Shown here piece by piece: positions 1 through 11,500 of a DNA stretch of 64,000 nucleotides. A program made the translations under genes and the position numbers. The notes under the pieces are model-generated. The model saw only the letters and a program-made list of their open reading frames with translations. It was not told where the DNA came from and ran no database searches. Source of the stretch: Formicarius rufipectus (Eukaryota > Chordata > Aves > Passeriformes > Formicariidae); the NCBI GenBank assembly GCA_013399695.1, contig VXAU01001871.1:186001-250000 (forward strand), given 5' to 3'. Each line of letters starts with the position of its first letter. Position 1 is the first letter of the stretch.

Positions 1-2477
1 TCAAAATATCTGTAGCTTGGCGTCTGAACTGCAGCAGTGTCACTGCTGTGCCATCCGGAGGAAGCACTGTTCCCTCACCTGTGGCGTTGGGGCTGTTTGT
101 GCACTTGGGGTGAATTACCTGAAACAAGTGCAAGGGGTGGCCTTGAAAGGAGCAGAGACCATGGCTGAGTCCAGAGGCAAAACAAAATCCTTGTTGTGTG
201 CCATAAAGTCACAAGTTTTCATCCTCGGAGCAAAAGCCTCTCCTGTCTTACTGCAGAGATGCCACTTTCTGTTTTCAAGGAGTTTTGGGGTATTTTCCCC
301 CACAGCTAAGCGTTGGCAGGTCATGTGTTACCTCTGGACGAGTTCAGCCTGGTTCCCAAGCTTTCCCAGCTTCAGGAGTGGTTATCCTGGCAGCATCTGG
401 ATGTTTTCACACCCAGACCCATGTGAGAGCCCGGGCTGTGTGTTCTGCTCAGCAGCCCCCCAGCATGCAGGGGCTTGTTGGGCTGGTGGGAGCACCCAGA
501 CTGCCCTCCCCACAGCTCCAGCCCTTGGTCGGGTCTGCTGATCCGAGGGGAAAGGCTCTGTGTCCTCTTGCCATTCCTGACAGCATCCAGCCCTTTCTTT
601 GAGGGCTTAAACCCGCGGGGTGGGAGGCAGGGGGAGAGGGTCTCTGAGAATTAGTGTGGAGAAAGATGATGACTATTTTAAGGCCTGTGCTGAGGGGGTG
701 GAAAAAGGCAGAGCTTATGCCAGTGCTGCTTCAGCTGCATTGAGGAGGACTTAGCACAGATGGATTGTGCATTACAAAATGTAACACATAATTCAAGCTG
801 TCAGCTTAATCAGACTGTTTCCAGGAAGCAACCTGTAAAAGAGAAGGACCTCTTGTTTGCTGACCTCTGATCCGTAGCCTGCTGCAGATTGTCATACATT
901 TTGTTTTTCTTTATGTTGGTGTCCCTTCCTTCCCCTTCCCTTTTTATTATTGTATCCCTCTCGAGTGGCACCCTGGAAGGACCACCCAGTGGGAGGAAAA
1001 CAATGGGAAACGAGCCGGCCGCTGGAATACAGGGTTTGTAAGGCTGAGGGAAAAGAGGCAGCACTGTTTAACTGCCTATGTGATCTCCCTGGTATTGTTT
1101 TGCTTATTAAATGTCTAGGAAACTCGACTAAAGGCACGGCAGCTCCCACTTAATTGTTCGCTGTTGCCCAAACACTCCGACGGAAAGCACGACTTTGGGT
1201 CCGGCTCAACACCAGTGAGAACACATGCGGGTTTTTGTGCTCGGAGCTGCTCGCTCGCGGCAGTGGAAGCCGCGGTTCGCTCTGGAGCCGTGTCGGCTCC
1301 TGCACATGGCCAGGAGCACTAAAACTGCTTTGGCCCGGCTGGGGTGTTCGCTGCTGCTGCTGCAGAGCTGGGCTGGGAGCCCCACAAAGCGGCAGCCGGG
1401 GCCCTGAATAGCCATTTACCCCCCTGTTCCAGGATTAGCCGCCGCATTGTTTCAGTGGTTAAGTCCTCATTTGCATCATTATAGAGGTGCAGCCCCATCA
1501 AAACCCCTCTGGGGTCCCCGGGCTGTCCCCATACCTGTAGGTGGTCACCAGATTCGTCTCGATGGTGGAGGTGAAGGAATTAAACTGCTCGGCACGGGGG
1601 TAATTTCCATGTGGCATCCCAGCCCGGGTTGCTGTTTTGCTGGTTAGTTTGCTCGTATGCTTTTGTTTTGGTTTGGTTTGTTTTCTCCTTCCTACAGAGC
1701 TCGGGCAACGTGGTTTTTGCTTTGAAAAGCTCTAACGGGGCTGTTTGGTTTTCCAAGGGGTGTGATGGGAATGCATTTACTCTATATATTTATAGTGTAT
1801 ATACATATACATATAGTGGATGTATATACACTGTGTAGCTGTGCACCTCGGGTGGCTCCTGCCCTGTTTGTCCCTCCGGGGGATGCTGGCAGGGCATCCC
1901 GGCCCTCCTGGGAATGCAGTAACTCCAGAGGCTTCTCAGCCTGTCATCCCTGTGATCTGCAACCACTCTCGGGCACATGTACAGCCGATATAGTTTTGAG
2001 AAGCAATTTTATTTTTCTGTGAGGCAGAAGATGCACGTGGCCTTTTAAAAGCAGCAAAGTGCAGTTATTCACAATATTTTTGTTTTCTTTTCCTGTGTAT
2101 ACGCCACAAGGACAAGCAGGATTTGTTTTGGGGGTTTTTTTTCGGTCTCTTTAACACAGGAATGAAAACAATTTCTATTGTGCCTTGCTTAGCTCCTGTC
2201 TAGACCTTGCCGGTGCAGGCTCCGCGGAGTGCTGGCAGGATCGGGGCACTGAGCGCTGAAGGACGGGCTCGCTGCCGGTACCTGCCTCTCCTGCCGAGGC
2301 TCAGACGCCTGCGAGCACTAATACCTCCTTGTGTCTCCTCAATGGTTTCTTAGGGACAAACACTTGTGGAGTTAATTGGAATTCGCTTCTCTGTGAAACT
2401 TCACTGGAGCAACTGGAAAAACAAACGTCTTTAGCAAACAAGGGTGCAGTATTGAGATTTTTCTATGTTAAAAGATA
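1..2477. other. Left flank, presumed KIZ intron
   Basis: No exon passes the splice-site, phase and open-frame test here. There is a short TA-rich tract at 1782-1832 and an AT-rich block near 1040-1200. The rest is unremarkable. Confidence 0.5.
1782..1832. repeat. TA-rich imperfect microsatellite
   Basis: Alternating TATA/CATA/GTATA words run for about 50 bp (TCTATATATTTATAGTGTAT onward). Confidence 0.75.
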
Positions 2478-2542
2478 CCTTTTTTTTCTTTTTTTCCCCC
2501 TCCTTTTCCCTTTTTCTCCTTTTTTTTTTTTTTTTTTCCCTC
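2478..2542 (+). repeat. 65-nt uninterrupted pyrimidine tract at a KIZ splice acceptor
   Basis: The tract contains only C and T over 65 nt, including a run of about 20 T, and is followed directly by AG at 2543-2544. It would act as an exceptionally long polypyrimidine tract for the 46-nt exon. It is also a slippage-prone microsatellite. Confidence 0.9.
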
Positions 2543-2544
2543 AG

Positions 2545-2590
2545 TGAAAACCAAGCCTGGGGCAGTGGGTGTCCAGCTGTGCCCCATGAA
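2545..2590 (+). CDS. KIZ: KIZ exon (tentative, 46 nt)
   Basis: The exon lies between a very strong acceptor (a 65-nt pyrimidine run followed by AG at 2543-2544) and a GTGAGT donor at 2591. Read as two bases, 14 codons and two bases, it encodes KTKPGAVGVQLCPM with no stop. Its trailing AA joins the first G of the next exon to make Lys. I do not recognise the peptide, so this call rests on splice sites and phase. Confidence 0.6.
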
Positions 2591-5500
2591 GTGAGTGAGG
2601 CCCCAAGGCTGAGATGGGGCTGCAGGAAAAGGGAGATGTGTCTGGATAGTGAGCTCAGGACAGGGACAGACATGATGATGGTGACGGGGCCCCCCTGCTC
2701 ATCTTCCCCACACTTGCAGAAGTCACAAGTGGCTCCTCACAGTTCCTGCTTGGAGCATTTCTGAAAGAAAAAGTGGGAATTGAGGGCCAAATGTGTGATG
2801 GCTTTGCCCACATGTTGACCCACTTGTCCAGACTGATGAGCCTGACGTGAGTGAGGAGGTCCCACTGACGGTGCTGGGTTTGTTCTCAGGGACATGGACG
2901 TGCTGCAGACCCACCTGAGCCCCCACGCCCTGCTCCTGGAACAGCACCGGGCTTGGCCCCCAGAGGGAGTGGCAGAGGTGTCTGACAACCTGCTGGCTTT
3001 GGGCGAGGAGGCACAGGACAGCCAGGTGGGCACCTGCACCTTAGAATACATATTTTTGGCCCATGTTGGTGACTTCTTTCTCTGAGGGCTTGAGGGTGTT
3101 GTGGGAGCCCCACTGGGTGGTGGTACTGCACAGCTGGGCTGAAGGGGAAGGTGCAGAAGGGGCCCTTGAGCTCCCCAGGTACCATCAGACCTGTTGAGTC
3201 TGTCAGCTCTGTCCCTGTCACCACCCTGGCCCACAGATGATGATGACCAGCAGCAGGTCCACCTTCTCCAGCATCTTCAGCATCTCACCTGCTCCAGTGG
3301 CCCAGAGTCTGTCCACCTTCCTTGTCTCTGATCACTGAATTATATCTGTCTTCCATTCTCTTCTAACCCACTGTCAGATCAGCGAGGAGGGAGCAGATGT
3401 AGGACAATAACATTTTCTCAAGAATCCAAAATGTTCTGACTCAAAGCTGTTCCACACTCTCAGGCCAGAACATGTGAAGTCAGTTACAAAACCTGGAGTT
3501 CTCTGAGGTTTGTCCTCAGCATCAGAGGCTTCTTGTGTTGTTAAACAAGTGTCCGCTAAACACTGAGTTAGAGCAAAAACCGAGTATATTTCACGGACTC
3601 AAGTCCATATTTTGTGTCCCAGAATAAACACCAGAGGAACACCTTGCAAGTAAGGCAATTTAACATCTCCCAGAAACACCTTGGAAACAGATCCCTCTGG
3701 GAAGTGCAGATCAGCCTAAAGGTGCCTTGGCTGGAGGTGGAGCGTGATGGGCTGTGGCTCTTTTTGTTTCTAATGCTGCAGGCTCTGCCAGTGCTGAGAG
3801 AGGCCCTTCCAGGAGAGCGTGGGGACGGGTCACCTGGCCAGGGGGAAGAGTCATCCTGCAGCTTGCCACGGACCCCGACAGAGGGCAGGGAGGGGGAGCA
3901 GGCAGGACGTGCTGCCCGGCTCACCAGCCCACCAGAGCCAGGTAAGGGGGGCACAGGCGCCTGCTCTGTGTTCCATCCAGATCCACGGGGGACTGTGCTA
4001 TAGCCACTGCCAGGGTAATGTGGATTGGGAATGGATTTGGGGGCTTTTCCTAAATATCTCAGTGTTGCTTGTCGTGCTGGTTGCTTTCCAAAATGAGCAG
4101 TGCCTGCGGTGGTGGGTTTTTCTGCGGGAGTCGAAAAGCCCTGTGTCACTGTAAAACAGATTTGTGGGTATGCACTTGTTTACAAAACATCTCCTGTTTA
4201 GAATCTAGGGGATGCATTTGCTGCCTTTTGTTACAAAGCCAGACTGCGGGAGGAATTACCAAAAATGAAAGGGTTCATGGTGGGGAAAGTGTGCAGGGAC
4301 ATCTCCCAGCTCAGGAGGTGACGCTGTCCGGGAGCACCCAGTGAATTTCTTTAGCTAAGGAAGGAACATGTCAGTCCAGTGATGGCAGCTCTGCTCTTGG
4401 AGCATCCCTTCCATCCTGTGTGGGCACAGACAGGTAGGCTGCCGTGCTCTTTACACAGCAAATACAAGCATGCTGCTTCAGTCTCCCAAACTCGTGCAAC
4501 TTTTATCTGCAGAGGTGGCACAGACTTCAGTTTCAGCTAATTTCCCCAGAGGGTCTGGTTTCTGCCACTGCCACTGGACAGGAGCACAGCGTTGCTGTGG
4601 TTTGGTTGTTCCCCAAATCCCATCGAGTCTTCATCTCCTTGAGACATTTGGTTGGCTTGTCCTGCTCTGGGGAGGCTACAGAGAGGCAGAGTGGCCCTGG
4701 TGTGAGGCAAGTTCCCAGAGGGCGCCGCTTTTAAGAGCAGTAATGGATAGTTTAGATCAATAAACAGGAGATAACAAAAGTGAGAAATTAAAGGGAGTAG
4801 GGCTTAAAAGCAAACAAACCATTCTGATCGCCGCTGCTTTGAAATGGTTTCATTATGGCGTGTTCACATCCAGAAGTCACAAGCGAGGAAGAAAGCACTG
4901 TGGAAAAGATTCCTATTACAGGTAAAAGGCATGGCTGCATATTAACCTCGGGTCCAGCATTCAACTTGATTATATAATCCAAACACGGTGGTTCAGTGCT
5001 GCGGGGCGACTAATAGTGAGTGAGTTCAGCCACTGCACACTGAGCACAAAGATGAACCGTCAGATCAGAAAGTCCACGCTCACGTTGGCATAAACCAAGA
5101 TGGAGAACAACAGGGCCTATTTAATTCTTTGTAATCATGTTCCACATTTAAACCTGTGAATGTCCTGGTGTCGAGCCTTTCGGGGCCGCTGTCGGTGTTA
5201 CGGGGGTCAGTCTCCACGGGGAAGATCCAGTAATTATATGGCCAACTGCAGATGTTTCTGGTTTGAGTCTTTCCTCGGGTAATTGACTGTGGATCATTAG
5301 AATAAGCGTGGGGCAGAGCCCTGCTGGGTGGGAGCTGTGTCTGTCAGCCAGGAGCCGTGGCTGTGCCAGCCCAGAGCTGTGCCTGCCCCAAAACTGCCTG
5401 ATAGCCCCGAATTTTGGGCTGTAAGGTTTTACCCAGCTGTGCTGCCCTCCCTCATGATGCTGTTTGGGCACACAGGTGCCTGTGCGGGTGTGTCCTCAGC

Positions 5501-8500
5501 TGCTTCCTCAGCGCTTGCCAGGGCTCCCTTCAGCCAGTGCCATCACTCATAATTCCAAAGAGAATTCTGGCTCCCGAGTTTGGATCTCTGTAGCTGCCAG
5601 TGGGTTTGGTTTGCTGCTCCCCACCCTGAATTTTATGACTTGTCAGTCCTGCTTTTAGTCACTTGCCTCTGTGGTGGATTTTCCTGCTAGGGACCCCACA
5701 GGGCTGTTCCATGTCAGCCAAGAGCCAAGTCCCAATGACCATCCCTCTTCCCAACCTCTCCTGACTCTCACAGAACTTGCAAACACAGATGCTTTCTATG
5801 TGTGAAAATGTCTGGAAACTCCTTAACCAAACCCAGTAACTCCAGTTTAAATCCACTCCTTCTGAGGGTGCAGTATTTGCTGTTCTGCAGCCTCACTGTC
5901 CTCAGGAACGAGGCTTCTTACACCTCACTTGAAAGCCAAGTTGTTCCTTTCAGACACGATTCATCTTCAGCCCATGATCTTCTCTGGGCTCCTTGTTCTG
6001 CTCCCTCTCCTCTTCCTGCCATCCAGCTGCTCTTTCTTTTTTATCATCATTATTTGCTGTGGCCCCAGAGCTCTGAAGTTTTCTGTGCCTAAAATAGAAG
6101 CCACATCTCTTTGTGTTGGCTTTTGGGCTCAAATGACTCATTCCAGGGTTTCAGATGAGCTGACATTTGATGCCCATCCATACATGATTATTTTGCTGTA
6201 CAACTTCTTCTCTGCTTAAGGGATACAAATTTGTTGTTGTTTTTTTTTCTTTTTCCAGTATTTGCTGAGTTCTTGAAGCTTTGGTTTGAAACACCAGAAG
6301 CCTTTTGGTGCTTTGGGATTTGATGGAGTTCACTGTGAGAGCTGTGTGGATGCACTTGTGATGGCACTTTAGGAATGAATGCTTTTGGAGTTTTGGGTTA
6401 TTTTTCTTGTTTCTGTTACATAAAAAGAGAACCCAAATACTTATTTACTTGAATATTCTCCAGAAGTATTTGTGTTGGTTTTTTAATGTTTGTAGAGGAG
6501 GAAAGAGGTGGCTGTGGAGAAGAGGCTTTAGGGCAAGGGATGTCCCTCAGAGACAGCCTGGGCTGGTACCTGGAACCACGGGTGGGAGGACTGACCTCAC
6601 CTGGAGCTCCTCCCCACTGAGGCTTGGGCTGGAAGATCTCCTGTGCACTTCCCACCTGGAGCAGGACATGGGAGCTCTTCAAACCCCCCTGGTTGGATGT
6701 GGGGGCGTGGGGACAACGCAAACCACAGAATGAGGCTGGTTTTGTTCCTAGAGTCCTATCCAGAGCTCGTGGAAAGCCATGAAGGCATAGCTGGCTTTAA
6801 AGGGGTCATATCTGGTGCATGGTCTTGCCCAGAAAGGAGCTGGCTGATAACAGCAATCTCCTTTGATGCCAGGTTATGTGAGGATACAGGGGGATATCTG
6901 GGCTCCTTCTCATCTCCTCCATGGATGCTTTGTTTTTTATCAGGGAAGACATGCAAAAGAAATTGTTCAGCTCTTTGGCTGTTCCTGAGGTAGGTGAATA
7001 ATGTGAGATTAAAAAGGATAAAATCCATTATTTCTTGTTTTGCTGGATGGCTGTTAAAGAGTCTCATTTATGAGTAGGAAATTGCTGATTTTATTGAAAG
7101 GGCAGGTTTGTTACATCTTTAACAAAACCAGATTCTCTCTCTCCCCTTCATTTATCCCTCTGATTTGAACAGACGTTAAGGCTATAGAGGATTTGAATAA
7201 AAATGGTGTAACTGCTCCACTTGTTGGGCTTTGCTTTCACAACAGTTTCAATGTCACCCTCCAGCTACTCTCCAGCTGTAAAATATCCAGTAAAGGAATA
7301 AGGAGGAAAAGCCCTCTTAAGAAACAAAAATTAGGCTTTCTTTATGTATGGTAAGGGAATATTAAAGAGCATAAACCCAATTCTGCTTCCCTTTTTAGGC
7401 CACCTTTACTGAGCCAATAATCCTGCCACTGCTTTTCCCACACCCCCACATCCTTCCCAGTGAGGTCCCCCAGCTCCAAAGTTCCGAGGTTCCCTGTGGA
7501 GTGCACCAATAAAGGCATTAATGAGTCTTGCCCAACTTTTCCCTTCATTCGATATCTTCCACTCACATGTGGCTGCTGTGATGGAGGGAGTTCCTGCAAG
7601 TGTGACAGGGGGGCTGACAGCGCTGCTCAGGGCAGCACAGGGCTGGATGTTGGGCTTCAGTCAGTCTGGCTGACACCCTCCAGGAGGGCATGTTTGACAC
7701 TGAAGTTCCTACAAGACCTCGGAGTCCTTTTAGAGTGGTGGATTCTGGTTGAAAATTCTTCCATCTTTAAGCAGAGGCAGCAGCTTCGAAAAGCATCCTC
7801 ACTGGGTGACTCATTGAACTGGGGTTGCCTGAGTCCACTGGTCACCCAAGAGTCTCCTCGTTGGAGAAGGCATTGTGTGGTGGAGGAGTGTTTGTAAGAG
7901 TGCTTATGCTTTATTTAATTTAAAGGATGGGGACATATTTGCTGGTGTTCGACTGCAAGCACAGGGGTCAGTGTGAGGGACGAGCTTGTTCTTCTGTGTG
8001 TGAGCACTGCAGCATTCCTGATTTCCCAGGAAAAACAGCAACCTGAAGATCTGCCTTTCCCATTTTCAGGCAGGCAGGGTCAGGCACTGGGATTCAATTC
8101 CTAAAAAGATGACTTGGTGTCTGCATGTGGCTTCCCTGTGCTGGGCCTCCAGCTGCAGGGAAAGGCTTGAACATGGGTTTGAGAGAGAGAATGCCATAAG
8201 CTGACATCCTCCAGGGCTCCCATCTGGGCACCCCCTTCTTGGAAGTGTCTGAGGCCAAGTGGGGTTTGTGCTGCTGCAGTCCAAGTGCAGGGCAGATGGG
8301 AATGTGCACAGCCAGTTAGGAAGTGGAGTGCCCAAGGTGGACGGGAGTACTAAGTTGTCCTGAGTTGAGATGGCATTGATGCTGTTTCAGTGCTCTCTCT
8401 GTGTGCATGTGTGTACATATAAAAGCAAAGTAGCTTTTTTAAGTGGGATTTGTGCTTGAGCATCATGTGCTTTGTAAGCAAATACAAAGATGAGCAATTG

Positions 8501-11500
8501 TCTGACTCCAATGAATGAATCTATTTACTTCTTCCTTTTTATTTTAAATAAATCTTTACAGAATGGAAATGAGATACAGAGAGCAAGGGGAAAGGGAAGA
8601 AAGCAAAGTGTGGATACAAGGCTTTGAAATAGCCGTTTGCTTGGCCTTTTAAGTAATAAAAATCCCAAGACTTGTGTCAAATTCAGTTTTTATTGAATTT
8701 ATTTTTGTATTGAATTTATTTCTTTATTGTCTAATAATTTGTCTAATTCAAGAAAATAGCTGAAAACACTGAGGTATCAAATAATAGTGAAAGAACTGTA
8801 ACATTTCAAAATAATCTACATTTAAGGAGAAGGATAACAAAAATAACCTTGCTTCTGAGTAAAGTCAATGGTAACTTGGGAATTAAAAAAAAAAAAAAAA
8901 AAAAGAGTAAAAAGACTCCTGAAATCCTTCAAGTTTTGCTGAGAGTTGCCACGATCCAGAACAGCTCTGAAGAGAAGCTCCGTGTTTGCTCCTTTTTCTA
9001 AAAGAGTGAGGCAAAAGGTGCAAGTCTTTCTCACTTTGGAAGAAATCCCCCTCCTACCAGATTTGCTGGGGAGGGAGTGTTGTTCCCCTGTTTCCTCTGC
9101 TTTGCCCTCACCCTGGAGGCAGCTGCTGTCGCTGCCGGGGCTGCTCCGCTCCCACCAGCCGGGAGCCCTCCCAGACATCCCGTGGGAACCCAGAGCCACG
9201 GGCTGAGTGCTGTGCTGGGATCCAGCTGTGGGATTGCAGTGTTCATAGCTCCTGTTTTCACTGTGCAGGTCGGGATCTCAGCGCTGACACTTCCAAAGCA
9301 AACGACAGCCAGGAAACGCTTTTGGAAACCAGTTCTGCCTCGGATGGAATTGTTGTTCCCTTCTCCAGGTAAAGCTGTTACACCTGTTGTCTTGGAAGTG
9401 CTTCCATAGCATGAGAAACACTGACAGCAAATGACCAAAGCTCCCGTGACTGCTTTTTGTTTTACACTTGAACCTGGGTTAAAGTTTCTGTTTGTGTGAT
9501 AGAACAGTGAGAGCCTGAACACCTTGGGAATTGCCCGTGCCAGAGCCGGGTGTTGTCTGGGAGCTGCAGCTCCTCGTGTAGGCTCCGCTCACATCCCAGG
9601 GAACCACAGCCGAGCGTGTCCAGCTCAGGGCAGGACAGGCAGGGGCAAGAGAGGGGCAGCCAGGGATCGCAGTGTGTGAGCAATGAGGAGCTGGGATTCT
9701 CCTCCATGTACCTGAGGTGTAAACCAGGTGTGACTGATAATGCTTCTTACGGGCTCAGAGCAGTTTGTATTTTGTGCTGGGTATTTATAATGTGCCTTTC
9801 GTGCTTCAGTCAGAGGATGTTAATTCACCTAAAGGCTGCAGGGTGTGCTGGTTTTATTATAAAAGGAGAAAAAAGTAGGTTTGTGTGTTTTAACCTTTGG
9901 GTCCCTGGGCAGTGCCGTTGGGTGCTCCTCGTGCTCATCACACAACAGGGATCAACTCAGTTCTTGGGAAGCAGCAGGAAATGGGGATAATGCCGCCAAC
10001 TCTTGGAATGCTGGCCAGGCTCTCTGTCCTTCTCTGCCTCTGTCAGAGCAGCCCAGCATGTGGGTGCTGCAGCTCCCCTGCAGAATTCAGGTAGGTGATG
10101 AACTTCTCCTGTGCCCATGGCACGGAGCTTCCTGTAGGATTTTTGGGCTGCTCTGGGTAAGGCCAGTGCCAGTTCTGCACGTGGAGTTAAAATGAGTGTT
10201 TCTGTAATTCAAGCACAGTAGATACAGGCTGTAACCCAACACTGATGGATGGAGTTCCTCCTTTCATATGGGGTTAGTTCTTACCATCTTGGGTTCAACT
10301 TTTTTCTCTTTTTTTAATATTTTTTTGAACTATGAGAATCATGTTCCTAATCATCCTACCTTACCTGCTGTGAAATGCAAGGGTGCTCCTATAAATGAGT
10401 TTTTAAAATGTTCAATTTTAGCACTTCCCTGGAGCCTGGGACATCAGGAAGAGCAGGATTGGGCCCTGAGAATTTGCTTACAGGGTCACTGCAGCTGAAT
10501 AAAATCCGTAATTTAAAATGAACTATTTCTTATTTAAAAAAAACCCTCTCCAAGCATTATCCTCACTGTTGCTGCACTGCTGGCTAATGGTGCCTCCAGC
10601 CATTTCTGTCTGGATCAGATGATGTACATTTTTTCTGCTGTATTCTTTTTTTTTTTTTTTAATTCCTACTTATGATAGATTTCAAATCATTCCCTCTGCC
10701 CTATAATTTCAGGGCTTTGGCCCTCAGCAGCCACACAATTTGTGCATTGATGTGCAATGATGCTGCTTTAGGAAAAGAACATCATAAATCTCTTACAATG
10801 GCTTAGAGTTAGTTTTTCTAAATGACTCAAACCCAGCACAGCCTTCCCAGCACGGGATTTGGGAACAGCCCTTGCCTTTGGACACCCGGCTCTGGGGAGC
10901 TGCAAAGCAGCAAAAGGAGGGAGGAAGAGGGAGAGATGTTTGCAGCCAGGCTGTGCCGGTTCCTCAGCTCCCTGCAGCCACTCCTCGGGCTTTATTGCTT
11001 TCACAAGTGGTCTCAAACCCACTACTTGAGAATAAACATCCCTGCGAGCTCGGCCGTGGCACTTTATAAATTCTCCTTTGCCGCGTTTTGTCACTGAGCT
11101 GATGAGTGACCCCGGCGCAGACCCTGCCGGACCAGAATAAAAACCGTGGCTCCTCTGATGTCCCCCAGACAATAATTATCATGTGCCAGTTAAGCCCAAA
11201 CTACAGCTGAGGGATTTTACTTTAAAGCGGAGGCTCGGGCGCAAAAATGCATTTATAGCTCTTTGTCTGGCACCTCATTATGTGTGGGCCTGATTCATTA
11301 AGTAATTGGTTTGCAGTTGTTTACATGAGTATTAAGGCTTTCTATTCAGCAGCCTTTGAGATACACATTGTGCAAATGTTGCATGTTATGAATGCGGAAT
11401 GAGGGGCCGGGGCCCGGCCCTATTGGCTAAACACTGCGCGCTGTTGAAAAGCAAGAGAAAGACATTGGGTGCTGCTTTGCATAGCAATGACTTTCTTAAT

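Larger units (their letters stand above)
3942..9268 (+). other. KIZ: KIZ intron (5.3 kb)
   Basis: No further exon is supported. It contains an AT-rich block at 4740-5160 with the look of conserved non-coding DNA, and a poly(A) run at 8885-8904. No intact transposon was recognised. Confidence 0.7.

Noticed and set aside
1680..1760. CCTACAG-flanked stretch as a possible further upstream KIZ exon
   Set aside because: No good donor follows, and the reading frame gives no recognisable peptide in the phase required by the next exon.
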